From Burkholderiales bacterium (lineage in GTDB: Bacteria; Pseudomonadota; Gammaproteobacteria; Burkholderiales; SG8-39), in contig JAOAEA010000007.1 of the NCBI GenBank assembly GCA_026417035.1, positions 1 to 64,000 of the forward strand: a stretch of 64,000 nt of DNA, in the 5' to 3' direction. The notes under the pieces were generated by a model, which saw only the letters and a program-made list of their open reading frames with translations, did not search any database and was not told where the DNA came from. The position numbers and the translations under genes are program-made. Shown one piece after another: positions 35,956-44,036 of the stretch; within the stretch, counting starts at the first letter, position 1; every line of letters starts with the position of its first letter.

Positions 35956-37166
35956 ACGCCGAACTCGTACGGCAGCACCTCATCGACCCGGAGATCTGCA
36001 TCCGCTGCAACACCTGCCAGGAGACCTGCCCGATCGACGCGATCGAGCACGACGCCCGCAACTACGTCGTGAAGTTCGACGTCTGCGACGGATGCAACGA
36101 GTGCATCCCGCCCTGCCCGACCGGCGCGATCGACAGCTGGCGCAAGGTCACGAAGTCGAAGCCCTACACGCTCGCCGAGCAGTACGCGTGGGATTCGCTG
36201 CCCGCGGAGACCGAGCCCGACGTGGGGGCGCCGGGCGACGTCCCCGAAGAGGTCGTGCGCATCACCGCGGAGGCGACCGCCGGCACCGGCGGTCCGCTCG
36301 CGCCGCCCTGGTCCGCCGCCCATCCCTACGTCAACCTCTACTCGCTCGCCCGGCCGGCGGTCGCCACCGTCAGCGGCAACTACCGGCTCACCGCCGAGGA
36401 CGCGTCGAGCGACATCCGCCACATCGTCCTCGACTTCGGCAACTCGGCGTTCCCCGTGCTCGAGGGCCAGTCGATCGGCGTGATACCGCCCGGGGTCGAC
36501 GCGAACGGCAAGCCGCACCACGTGCGTCTGTACTCGGTCGCGAGCCCGCGCAACGGCGAGCGGCCCGGCTACAACAACCTCGCGCTCACCGTGAAGCGCG
36601 TCGTCGAGGACCACGAAGGCAAGGCGGCCCGCGGCGTCTGCTCGAACTACCTTTGCGACCTGCGGAAGGGCGACCAGGTAAAGGTCGTCGGGCCCTATGG
36701 CACGAGCTTCCTGATGCCCAACCACCCGGGCTCGTCGCTGATGATGATCTGCACCGGCACCGGTTCGGCGCCGATGCGGGCGATGACCGAGCGGCGGCGC
36801 CGGCGCATGGCGCTCAAGGAAGGTGGCGAGCTCATGCTCTTCTTCGGCGCGCGCGCGCCCGGGGAGCTGCCCTACTTCGGGCCACTCATGAAGCTGCCCA
36901 AGGACTTCATCGACATCAACTTCGCCTTCTCGCGCGTGCCGGGCGAGCCCAAGCGCTACGTGCAGGACCGGATCCGCGAGCGCGGCGAGAAGGTCGCGCG
37001 GATGCTCGCCGACCCGAACTGCTACATCTACGTCTGCGGCCTGAAGGGCATGGAGGCCGGCGTCAACGAGGCGTTCGCCGATGTCTGCCGCGCGCACGGA
37101 CTGGACTGGAGCGCCGTGCTCGCCGGCCTTAAAGCGCAGGCGCGCTTCCACGTCGAAACCTACTGA
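35952..37166 (+). CDS. boxA: Benzoyl-CoA 2,3-epoxidase, reductase component BoxA
   Basis: NADPH-dependent flavoprotein that passes electrons to BoxB. The product has 404 residues. Two [4Fe-4S] ferredoxin motifs sit near the N-terminus ([16 protein letters not shown] at about 16-31, [16 protein letters not shown] at about 46-61). An FNR-like domain follows: [14 protein letters not shown] (FAD), [31 protein letters not shown] (NADPH) and [12 protein letters not shown]. The GTG start overlaps the stop of a short upstream frame. The end is 161 bases before a secreted protein gene. It is complete and unframeshifted, unlike boxC. Confidence 0.96.
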   Translation: MNAELVRQHLIDPEICIRCNTCQETCPIDAIEHDARNYVVKFDVCDGCNECIPPCPTGAIDSWRKVTKSKPYTLAEQYAWDSLPAETEPDVGAPGDVPEEVVRITAEATAGTGGPLAPPWSAAHPYVNLYSLARPAVATVSGNYRLTAEDASSDIRHIVLDFGNSAFPVLEGQSIGVIPPGVDANGKPHHVRLYSVASPRNGERPGYNNLALTVKRVVEDHEGKAARGVCSNYLCDLRKGDQVKVVGPYGTSFLMPNHPGSSLMMICTGTGSAPMRAMTERRRRRMALKEGGELMLFFGARAPGELPYFGPLMKLPKDFIDINFAFSRVPGEPKRYVQDRIRERGEKVARMLADPNCYIYVCGLKGMEAGVNEAFADVCRAHGLDWSAVLAGLKAQARFHVETY

Positions 37167-37327
37167 CCCGGGGGCCGCGGCCCAAGCCGGGCGAGGCCGG
37201 GCGGCGCCTGCGAAACCGGTCACGCCCGGACGTCATCGCCGAGGCCGCCTCTTGCGTTATTTCACCGCGAGCCCGGCACCGATCCGGGAAGATCGCCGGA
37301 CCCCGGCACACGTCGAAACCGATTCCA

Positions 37328-38467
37328 ATGGTGGATTCCAGAGCCCCTGCCGCCCACGCCTGGCTGCGCGCCATCACGCTCGCGGCCGTCCTCGTGCTCG
37401 CACCCGCCGCGGGATCGGCGGGCACCGCTTCGGCCGATCCGGAGCTCACGTCGGCGGCGCGGCTGCTCGCCGGGCTGCCGTCGGACTACGCGCCGCACGC
37501 CGCCTTCCAGTCGCTCGCCGCGTGGCAGTCCCACCGGGAGGCCATCGGCCGTTCGTGGTCGGACTTGCGCGCACAGCGCCTCGCCGCGATGGAGCGCTGG
37601 CGTGACGCCGAGCTCGCTGCGGCGGCGGCGACCGCCGGCAAGAACCTCGTCTATCCGTTCAGCGGACCCGATTTCCTGAACGCGTATCTCCTCTTCCCCG
37701 GGTACGACACCTACGTGATGTTCGGCCTCGAGAGCCCGGGCGAGCCGCCGCGCATCGCGGGCCTGGGCGAGCGCGAGGCGGCCGGCTACCTGCGCAGCCT
37801 GCGCGTCGCGGTGCAGGACCTCATCGAGCGCAACTACTTCATCACGCAACACATGTCGAAGCAGCTCCACACGCCGCAGCTGAAGGGCGTGCTGCCGGTC
37901 ATCATGGCTTCGATGGCCCTGCTCGACCTCGACATCGCGGCGATCGAGCCCGTCGAGATCGCGCCCGCTGACGCGGCGAGGCCGCGCGGAAAGGCGATCC
38001 AGGCGGTCAAGGTCACGTTCTCGCAGGCGCGGAGCGGGCGGGCGCAGGTGCTCTATTACCTCTCGCTCGACGCGACCGACCGGGCGCTCGAACGCACCCC
38101 CGAGTTCCTCTCGTTCCTCGCGCGGTTCCGCCCGGCGACGACGCTCATCAAGTCGGCCTCCTATCTCCTCCACGGGCCGTACTTCACGAAGACGCGCGCC
38201 GTGCTCCTCGGCGTGACCGATACCCTCGTGCAGGACGACACCGGCATCCCCTTCGGCATGCTCCAGGCGTCGGGGTGGAGCGTGCGGCTCTACGGGGACT
38301 ACGAGAAGCCGATCCGCGACTTCGGCCGGTTCGGCTATCAGCGCGACCTCGAATCGGCCTACCGGTCCGGCCGGGCCGCGGGCCGCCTGCCGTTCCCCTT
38401 CGGCTACCACTGGTCGAACGGCAAGTCCACGCTCATGGTGGCGAGCGCCGGCGCGCGGCTCCCGTGA
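37328..38467 (+). CDS. Large exported protein of unknown function downstream of boxA
   Basis: The product has 379 residues. A signal peptide is plausible (AWLRAITLAAVLVLAPAAGSAGTASA). The rest is rich in aromatic, helix-forming stretches: LAGLPSDYAPHAAFQSLAAWQSHRE, YPFSGPDFLNAYLLFPGYDTYVMFGLESPGE, ERNYFITQHMSKQLHTPQLKGVLPVIM and YLLHGPYFTKTRAVLLGVTD. There are no cysteines in the visible mature core and no motif I can assign. It looks like a periplasmic protein of a family known only from genomes. It ends in a GTGA overlap with the hydrolase gene, so the two form an operon, possibly as a tail of the box transcript. Confidence 0.75.
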   Translation: MVDSRAPAAHAWLRAITLAAVLVLAPAAGSAGTASADPELTSAARLLAGLPSDYAPHAAFQSLAAWQSHREAIGRSWSDLRAQRLAAMERWRDAELAAAAATAGKNLVYPFSGPDFLNAYLLFPGYDTYVMFGLESPGEPPRIAGLGEREAAGYLRSLRVAVQDLIERNYFITQHMSKQLHTPQLKGVLPVIMASMALLDLDIAAIEPVEIAPADAARPRGKAIQAVKVTFSQARSGRAQVLYYLSLDATDRALERTPEFLSFLARFRPATTLIKSASYLLHGPYFTKTRAVLLGVTDTLVQDDTGIPFGMLQASGWSVRLYGDYEKPIRDFGRFGYQRDLESAYRSGRAAGRLPFPFGYHWSNGKSTLMVASAGARLP

Positions 38468-39351
38468 GCCGCGGCGGTGTCGCACGCGTGCCAACACCGC
38501 TGCGCGCCCTCGCTGCCGCGCTCGCCCTGGCGACGGTCCTGCCCGCGGCGGCCGACGTGACCGCGCGCCGCTTCACGACCTCGGACGGCGTGAGCCTCAA
38601 CGTCCTCGAGGCGGCGCCGCGCGGCGCCGACGGCTCCACGCCCGTCGTCGCCCTGGTCCCGGGGTGGAGCATGCCGGCCTCAATATGGCGCGGCCAGCTT
38701 GCGACGCTCGGCACGCGCTTTCGCGTCCTCGCGCTGGATCCGCGCGGCCAAGGCGATTCGGATGTCCCCTCAGGCGGCTACACGCTCGCGCGCCGCGCCG
38801 AGGACCTCGCCGACTTCCTGCGCGCGGAGCGGCGCGTCGTGCTGGTGGGATGGTCCCTGGGCGCGCTCGAATCGCTCGAGTTCGTCCGCCGCCACGGCGA
38901 AGGCAAGCTCGCGGGGCTGGTGCTCGTGGACAGCTCCGTCGGCGAACCGCCCGCCCCGCGCGGCTCGGATTTCCTCGACCGGCTGAAGAAAGACCGCGCC
39001 GCGGCGCTCGATGGCTTCGTGCGGGCGATCTTCCGCACGCCCCGGACCGAAGCCGAGATCGCCGCGCTCGTCGCCGGCGCACTGCGCCTGCCCCCTGAGG
39101 CGGCCGTTGCCCTGCTCTCCTACCCCGTGCCCCGCGAGCACTGGCGCGCGATCGCACGCGGCGTGCGGGCGCCGCTCCTCTACGTCGTCACGCCCCAGTT
39201 CGCGCGCCAGGCCGCGAGCCTGAAGCGACACCGGCCGGGCACGGAGGTGGCGGTCTTCGAGGATGCCGGCCATGCCCTCTTCGTGGACGAGCCGGAGCGG
39301 TTCGACGCGCAGCTCGCCGACTTCGTCACGAGGGCCTGGGGGGCGAAGTAG
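38464..39351 (+). CDS. Exported alpha/beta hydrolase
   Basis: The product has 295 residues from a GTG that overlaps the preceding stop (GTGA); a second in-frame GTG at 38488 would give VPTPLRALAAALALATVLPAAA, a cleaner signal peptide. Fold motifs: VVALVPGWSMPASIWRGQL, RGQGDSDVPSGGY, nucleophile elbow VLVGWSLGALESLEF (Ser in GWSLG), acid near PLLYVVTPQ, histidine in EDAGHALFVDEP. It resembles non-haem chloroperoxidase/esterase types. Coupled translation with the secreted unknown suggests a joint extracytoplasmic role; a lactonase role in the box pathway is unlikely if it is exported. Confidence 0.82.
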   Translation: MSRGGVARVPTPLRALAAALALATVLPAAADVTARRFTTSDGVSLNVLEAAPRGADGSTPVVALVPGWSMPASIWRGQLATLGTRFRVLALDPRGQGDSDVPSGGYTLARRAEDLADFLRAERRVVLVGWSLGALESLEFVRRHGEGKLAGLVLVDSSVGEPPAPRGSDFLDRLKKDRAAALDGFVRAIFRTPRTEAEIAALVAGALRLPPEAAVALLSYPVPREHWRAIARGVRAPLLYVVTPQFARQAASLKRHRPGTEVAVFEDAGHALFVDEPERFDAQLADFVTRAWGAK

Positions 39352-39376
39352 CCGGACGCCCCGGGCGGGGCGGCGC

Positions 39377-40687
39377 CTACTCGAAGCGCGCGGGGCTGGC
39401 GACCGCGAGGAGCTCGAGCGCGCGGCGCGCCTGAGCGGTGCGGGCCCGGAACGCGGACATTCGCTGCGGCGCGTCGGGATCGGCGGCGAGCTCCAGGGCC
39501 GTTTCGGGGTTCACCGGCTTGCCGTCGACGCGCACCTCGTAGTGGAGGTGCGGACCGGTCGCCCACCCGGTCTTCCCGACGTAGCCGATGACCTCGCCCT
39601 GACGGACGCGCTGGCCACTCGCGAGGCCCGGCGCGAACGCGTCCAGGTGCGCGTACAGCGTCGCGAGCGACCCGCGGTGCTTGACGATCACCACGTTGCC
39701 GTAGCCGCGATATTCCGGTCCCGCGGCGATCTCGGCCACGCCGTCCGCGGTCGCGTGCACCGGCGTGCCGATCGGCGCCGCGTAGTCGACACCGGGATGC
39801 GAAGCCTGGAAGCGCCGCCCGATCTGGCGCGTCTTGCCGTACCAGGACGTGACTTCGGTGAACTCGAGCGGTGCCGGCAGGAACTCGCGGTCGAGCGTGA
39901 ACCCTTCGGGCCCGTAGTAATCGCCACCCCTGCCCTCCGGCGCGAACCAGAACGCGCGATAGGGCTTTCCCTTGCGCACGACCTCGACGCCGAGGACCCG
40001 GCCGGGCCGGGCACCCGCGGGCGTCGCGTGCTCTTCGAATACGACCGCGAACCGGTCGATCTCCCGGGCGGCTGCGTGCAGGTCGAACTGCTTCTCGAAG
40101 ATCCTCCGGACCTGCTCGGCAACCGGCTTCGGCAGCCCGGCCGCCTCGAAGGCAGCGAAGAGTGAGGCGCCGCCCCGGCCCGCCCGGAAGCGCGTCTGCA
40201 CCGCCTCGGCCTGCGCCTGGCGGGCCACGCGGAATCCCGCGCCATCGCGGGTGAGGCGCCAAGCGTCGCCGCCCGGCGTCAGATACTCGAGCTCGATCAG
40301 CTCCCCGCTGCCGCGGCGGGTGGCGCGCACCAGCGAGCCCGGGAGCGCCGATCGCAAGGGCGAAGCCGAAGGACTCGTGCGCAGGAAGCGCTCGGCCGCA
40401 GCGTCCAACACTCCAACCCGGGCCAACGCGGCGAAGAGCGTATCCCCGCGCGACAGGAACTCGGGCGCGACGACGACCTCATCGTCGTCGACCGCCCCGA
40501 CGAGGGCCCCGTCGATGAGGGCCGGCGCAACGACGGTCTCGGCCGCCGGTGGTCGGACGCCGCTATCGACGCTGGCGGTGACGACGACGGCCGGGAGCGC
40601 AAGCACGCCGGCGGCGATCGCCGCGAGTCGCCACGTTGGCGGTCGGTGAGTCGTCAAGCAGGGTCGGATGGGTGCGGGAAGCCGCAA
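39377..40687 (-). CDS. M23-family murein endopeptidase
   Basis: The product has 436 residues: an N-terminal membrane anchor or signal (WRLAAIAAGVLALPAVVVTA), a long region with LysM/OapA-like features (FLSRGDTLFAALARVGV), then the LytM/M23 metallopeptidase. Zinc ligands are in RFQASHPGVDYAAPIGTPV (HxxxD) and GPHLHYEVRVDG (HxH), with a third region YGNVVIVKHRGSLATLYAHLD. It cleaves peptidoglycan cross-links in the periplasm, likely in cell elongation or division. The AT-rich island directly upstream (40722-40800) probably contains its promoter. Confidence 0.92.
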   Translation of the reverse strand: MRLPAPIRPCLTTHRPPTWRLAAIAAGVLALPAVVVTASVDSGVRPPAAETVVAPALIDGALVGAVDDDEVVVAPEFLSRGDTLFAALARVGVLDAAAERFLRTSPSASPLRSALPGSLVRATRRGSGELIELEYLTPGGDAWRLTRDGAGFRVARQAQAEAVQTRFRAGRGGASLFAAFEAAGLPKPVAEQVRRIFEKQFDLHAAAREIDRFAVVFEEHATPAGARPGRVLGVEVVRKGKPYRAFWFAPEGRGGDYYGPEGFTLDREFLPAPLEFTEVTSWYGKTRQIGRRFQASHPGVDYAAPIGTPVHATADGVAEIAAGPEYRGYGNVVIVKHRGSLATLYAHLDAFAPGLASGQRVRQGEVIGYVGKTGWATGPHLHYEVRVDGKPVNPETALELAADPDAPQRMSAFRARTAQARRALELLAVASPARFE

Positions 40688-40721
40688 CTCTACCAGCGAC
40701 GCCCGGGGGGCTCAATGATCC

Positions 40722-40800
40722 AAGTCGCCCTGCATACACGTGTTTTTTATTTCTTTTTATCAAGATATTAGAAGATCTTTCTAACGTTTTTTCGAGGAAT
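40722..40800. promoter_or_regulatory. AT-rich island with an IHF-like site and inverted repeat
   Basis: In this GC-rich DNA, 40740-40797 is mostly A/T. TATCAAGATATTA at 40758-40770 fits the IHF consensus WATCAANNNNTTR exactly. It overlaps an inverted repeat TTAGAA (40768-40773) / TTCTAA (40779-40784). On the minus strand TTGATA (40763-40758) could be the -35 of the M23 gene, with a weak -10 about 17 bases on. A protein-organised control region or nucleoid site is likely. Confidence 0.5.
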
Positions 40801-41389
40801 CATGAGGCACGCCCACCTCGGCGGCTCCCCGCTGCCGCCGCTGCCGGCCGCCCCGCTCGCCGCTTGGGGAAGCGATAGCCACGTGCCCTCGGAACCGGCG
40901 CGAGTGCTCCGGCACGGTTCCCCTGCGGTTCGCGCCCCAAACTCGGGGGCCGTCGAAGCTCTATGCATGGACGGGCCCGTCACCTGGAGGCCCCTGTTCG
41001 CCTTGCCTAGGTCCCCGAGCGAATCCCTGGCCCAACGGGCCGCCGGCTCACCGCCCGGCCCCGCCAGTGCGGTCGAGCTTGTGACGCCGCGAGCGGCTGC
41101 AGAGCGCGCCAGTGGCCCGTCCCGGGCGTCGCTTCTCTGCGCTTCGCGCGCGAAGTACGATCCCGGGAACCCCGCTGCTCGGTCCGGCGCGGGGCGCGCC
41201 CGGGAGGGAGCTCGCTCCAGGCGGCCCGGGGCGGCCGTCCGGCCAAACGGCGGCGACGCAGCCCGCTCGGATCGCGCCCCTGCGAGCGTCGCCGTTCACC
41301 GATGGCCGGGCGCGAGCGCCCTCGCCCGTGCGGGCCGCGCAGCGCGTGCAACGAATACCGGGAGGGCTCGAGGGAGCCGCGGCCGAACC
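40801..41389. other. 589-base stretch without a recognisable gene
   Basis: Open frames exist on both strands, including one in frame with the next gene, but they are low-complexity Arg/Ala/Gly/Pro strings. Several hairpins are possible, for example GGAACC (40892-) with GGTTCC and GTGC/GCAC inside it. GAGGAA before ATG 40802 looks like an RBS, but the translated product resembles nothing known. A noncoding transcript starting in the AT-rich island is possible. Confidence 0.45.
41255..41278 (-). repeat. 24-base word shared with 15085-15108 (inverted)
   Basis: On the minus strand this reads GGCGCGATCCGAGCGGGCTG then CGTC. It matches the 15085 copy at 22 of 24 positions. Confidence 0.45.
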
Positions 41390-42040
41390 ATGAACCTCTT
41401 CGCCGTCGACGTCGCCGGAGAATCGCTCGGGCTCTTGCCGGAGCGGTGCGCGTTCTGGGCACGCGAGGGGGTGCTCTTCGTCGCCGACGCCCACTTGGGC
41501 AAAGCCGCCGCGTTCCGGGCGGCCGGCGGGCCCGCCGCGCGGGGAACGACCGCCGACAACCTCGCGCGCCTCGACGCCGCGCTCGCGCGCACGCGCGCCA
41601 GCCGCATCGTCTTCCTCGGCGACTTCCTCCACGCGCCGCGCGGCCGCGCGCCCGGAACCCTCGAAGCGCTCGCCGCCTGGCGCGAGCGCCATCCGCGGCT
41701 CACCGTCGCGCTGGTGCGCGGCAACCACGACCGCGGCGCGGGCGAGCCGCCCGCGTCGCTGCGCTTCCTCGTCGCTTCCGAGCCGCTCGCCGCAGGGCCG
41801 TTCGCGCTCTGCCACGAGCCACGCGAAGTGCCCGGGGCCTACGCCCTCGCCGGGCATGTGCACCCGTCGTTCACCGTGCGCGGCAAGGCCAACCAGGCGC
41901 TGCGGCTGCCCTGCTTCTGGTTCGGCCCGCGCTGGGGGATCCTGCCCGCGTTCGGCGACTTCGCCGGCACGGCACCGATCGGCCGCGCCGCCGAGGACCG
42001 CGTGTTCGTCGTCGCCGGCGGCGAGGTGATCGCCGCTTGA
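41390..42040 (+). CDS. pdeM: PdeM-type ligase-associated metallophosphoesterase
   Basis: The product has 216 residues. The metallophosphoesterase motifs are LFVADAHLGKAAAFRAAG (D.H), IVFLGDFLHAPRGR (GD), LVRGNHDRGAGEPP (GNHD), FALCHEPREVPGAYALAGHVHPSF (GH.H). The AHLGKAAAFR and CHEP..VPG.Y.LAGH.HP words are those of the ligase-associated DNA repair endonuclease PdeM, normally encoded with a DEXH helicase and an ATP-dependent ligase. Those partners are not in the window. I start at ATG 41390, where family members begin; the in-frame extension to 40802 is rejected as low complexity. Confidence 0.85.
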   Translation: MNLFAVDVAGESLGLLPERCAFWAREGVLFVADAHLGKAAAFRAAGGPAARGTTADNLARLDAALARTRASRIVFLGDFLHAPRGRAPGTLEALAAWRERHPRLTVALVRGNHDRGAGEPPASLRFLVASEPLAAGPFALCHEPREVPGAYALAGHVHPSFTVRGKANQALRLPCFWFGPRWGILPAFGDFAGTAPIGRAAEDRVFVVAGGEVIAA

Positions 42041-42114
42041 GTGGCCATCCGCCCCGAATCGCAAGGATCGCCGGGTTCGGCAAGGTCGAGGGGGTCTGCC
42101 CCTCGGCGGCGCGA

Positions 42115-42726
42115 CTAGCTTCGGGCGCGAAACGTCGGCAGCCGGATGCGCCAGCGGATGGCGGCGAGCCGTACCGCGACGATCAGCGCGAACGCCACGG
42201 CGGCAGCGAGCGGGGCGGCGACGCCCGAGCTGCCGAGGCCGACGTAGAGGAGCGCGCCGGCCCACGCGGCGGTGCCGTAGAGCTCGCTGGAGAACACGAG
42301 CGGCACCTCGTTCGCCAGCATGTCGCGTAGCACGCCGCCGAAGACCCCGGTGACCACGCCGAGAAACGTCGCCGCGAGCCAGGGGACCTCGTAGGCGAGC
42401 GCGATCTCGGTGCCGACGACCGTGAAGAGCGCGAGGCCGATCGCGTCGGGCAGGAGAAAGAGGTTCGGCGGCAGCCGCACGAGCCGCACCAGCGCGAAAG
42501 TCGCGACGCCGGCGGCGAGCGCGCAGACGAGGTAGGTCGGATCCGCGATCCAGAACGCCGGCCGGTCGAGCAGCAGGTCGCGCAGCGTCCCGCCGCCGAG
42601 CGCGGCCGTGAGCGCGACGAGCACCATGCCGAAGAGGTCGATCGGCTTGCGCCCGGCTTCCAGCACCCCGGTCGCCGCCGAGACCGCCACCGCCGCCACA
42701 CCCGCCCAATAGATGAGTTCGTCCAT
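42115..42726 (-). CDS. TRIC/UPF0126-family membrane protein (YadS/YicG-like)
   Basis: The product has 203 residues and seven predicted membrane helices. The duplicated glycine-rich signature appears twice: AALGGGTLRDLLLDRPAFWI and GVFGGVLRDMLANEVPLVF, the GGxxRD motif of bacterial TRIC-like channels. VLEAGRKPIDLFGM near the N-terminus is also typical. These proteins form trimeric cation channels and some members influence glycine uptake; the substrate here is unknown. It is convergent with pdeM and divergent from the CoA-transferase gene. Confidence 0.88.
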   Translation of the reverse strand: MDELIYWAGVAAVAVSAATGVLEAGRKPIDLFGMVLVALTAALGGGTLRDLLLDRPAFWIADPTYLVCALAAGVATFALVRLVRLPPNLFLLPDAIGLALFTVVGTEIALAYEVPWLAATFLGVVTGVFGGVLRDMLANEVPLVFSSELYGTAAWAGALLYVGLGSSGVAAPLAAAVAFALIVAVRLAAIRWRIRLPTFRARS

Positions 42727-42808
42727 CGCGTACGCCCCCTTGCCGACGGACGCAGGTTACGCGATGCGCGGCGGGCGCGGCCGCAGCCGGCCGCGCGCCG
42801 GCGGCGGT

Positions 42809-42814
42809 TAGAAT
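42809..42814 (+). promoter_or_regulatory. Candidate -10 six bases before the CoA-transferase start
   Basis: TAGAAT followed by CCGCTG and the ATG at 42821. Initiation would fall at or beside the A of the start codon, so a leaderless mRNA is predicted. No Shine-Dalgarno sequence fits between. Confidence 0.5.
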
Positions 42815-42820
42815 CCGCTG

Positions 42821-44011
42821 ATGCTGCCTCTCTCCGGCATCCGCGTCGTCGAGTTCGGCCAGGTCGCGGCGGGCCCGTTCTGCGGCATGCTGCTCGCCGA
42901 CATGGGGGCCGACGTGATCAAGGTCGAGTCACCCGAGGGCGACGGCCTTCGCGCCTGGCCCCCGCACACGAAGAACCCGGCGGCCCCGGACGCGCCGGGG
43001 TTCTCCGAGAACTTCGCCTCCGTGAACCGCAACAAGCGCTCGGTGGTCCTCGATCTGCGCGACGCGCCCGCTCGCGCCGCGGCCCGGCGGCTCGCCCTGT
43101 CCGCAGACGTCGTGCTCGAGAATTTCCGGCCGGGCGTGCTCGCGAAGCTCGGTCTCGGTTACGAGGCGCTCGCCAAGGAAAAGCCCGCGCTCGTGTACTG
43201 CTCGATCTCCGCCTTCGGGCAGGCCGGGCCGCGCGCGCAGGAGGGCGGCTTCGATCTCACCATCCAGGCGATCGGTGGCGTCATGAGCGTCACCGGCGAG
43301 CCCGGCGGGCGGCCGGTCAAGTGCGGCGTGCCGCTCTCGGATTTCTCCGCGGGCCTTTACGCGGCCTTCGCCATCGTCTCGGCGCTGCGCAAGGCCGGCC
43401 GCGACGGCCTCGGCCAGCACATCGACGTGGCGATGCTCGGGGCGACGCTCGGCATCGCCGCGCTCCAGACAAGCGAGTATTTCGGGACCGGGCGCGACCC
43501 GGTGAAGCTCGGCTCGGCGCACCCACGGAACGCGCCCTACCAGGCGTTCCGGGCTGGCGACGGGGACTTCGCGATGGCGGCGGGTAACGACCGGCTCTGG
43601 CTCGCGGTGTGCGACGCGCTCGGCCGCGCCGACCTCGCCGCCGATCCGCGGTTCGCCACCACGGCCCTGCGCGCGAAGAACCAGGAGGCGCTGCGCGACC
43701 TGCTCGAGGCCGAATTCGCCGGGCGCACGGTCGCCGACCTCCTCTCGCTCTTCGCCGCGCGTGGCGTCCCGTGCGCGCCGATCAACACCTATTCGCAGGT
43801 GCTCGCCGACCCGCAGGTGGCGGACATGGGCTGGGTGCGCCCGCTGGAGCTCCCGAACGGCGCGCACACGCTCACGTTCGTTTCGCCGTTGCGCATGAGC
43901 CGCGAGACCTTCGGCGTGTACCGCCGCCCGCCCGCGCTCGGCGAGCACACGGCCGAGGTGCTGGCCGAGCTCGGCCTCGCTCCGGAGGCCGGCCGCGAGG
44001 CGGACGCGTGA
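42821..44011 (+). CDS. CaiB/BaiF-family (class III) CoA-transferase
   Basis: The product has 396 residues. Family III features: PLSGIRVVEFGQVAAGPFCGMLLADMGADVIKVE at the N-terminus, SVNRNKRSVVLDLRD, ENFRPGVLAKLGLGYE, YCSISAFGQAGPRA, QAIGGVMSVTGEPGG, and the catalytic aspartate in GQHIDVAMLG. The enzyme moves CoA between carboxylic acids; formyl-CoA transferase and succinyl-CoA-dependent enzymes share this fold. The substrate is not predictable. It has an apparent leaderless promoter and ends 25 bases before the thiol dioxygenase, so the two may be co-transcribed. Confidence 0.9.
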   Translation: MLPLSGIRVVEFGQVAAGPFCGMLLADMGADVIKVESPEGDGLRAWPPHTKNPAAPDAPGFSENFASVNRNKRSVVLDLRDAPARAAARRLALSADVVLENFRPGVLAKLGLGYEALAKEKPALVYCSISAFGQAGPRAQEGGFDLTIQAIGGVMSVTGEPGGRPVKCGVPLSDFSAGLYAAFAIVSALRKAGRDGLGQHIDVAMLGATLGIAALQTSEYFGTGRDPVKLGSAHPRNAPYQAFRAGDGDFAMAAGNDRLWLAVCDALGRADLAADPRFATTALRAKNQEALRDLLEAEFAGRTVADLLSLFAARGVPCAPINTYSQVLADPQVADMGWVRPLELPNGAHTLTFVSPLRMSRETFGVYRRPPALGEHTAEVLAELGLAPEAGREADA

Positions 44012-44036
44012 CGGGGCGTCCCGCGGTGGCCGGCGC

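Noticed and set aside
40860..41040. Possible 6S RNA or cobalamin riboswitch
   Set aside because: Neither the 6S central bubble with flanking stems nor the cobalamin box could be matched.
40802..41389. A 196-residue N-terminal extension of the PdeM-type protein
   Set aside because: It is low complexity and unlike the family, whose members start at the residue encoded at 41390.
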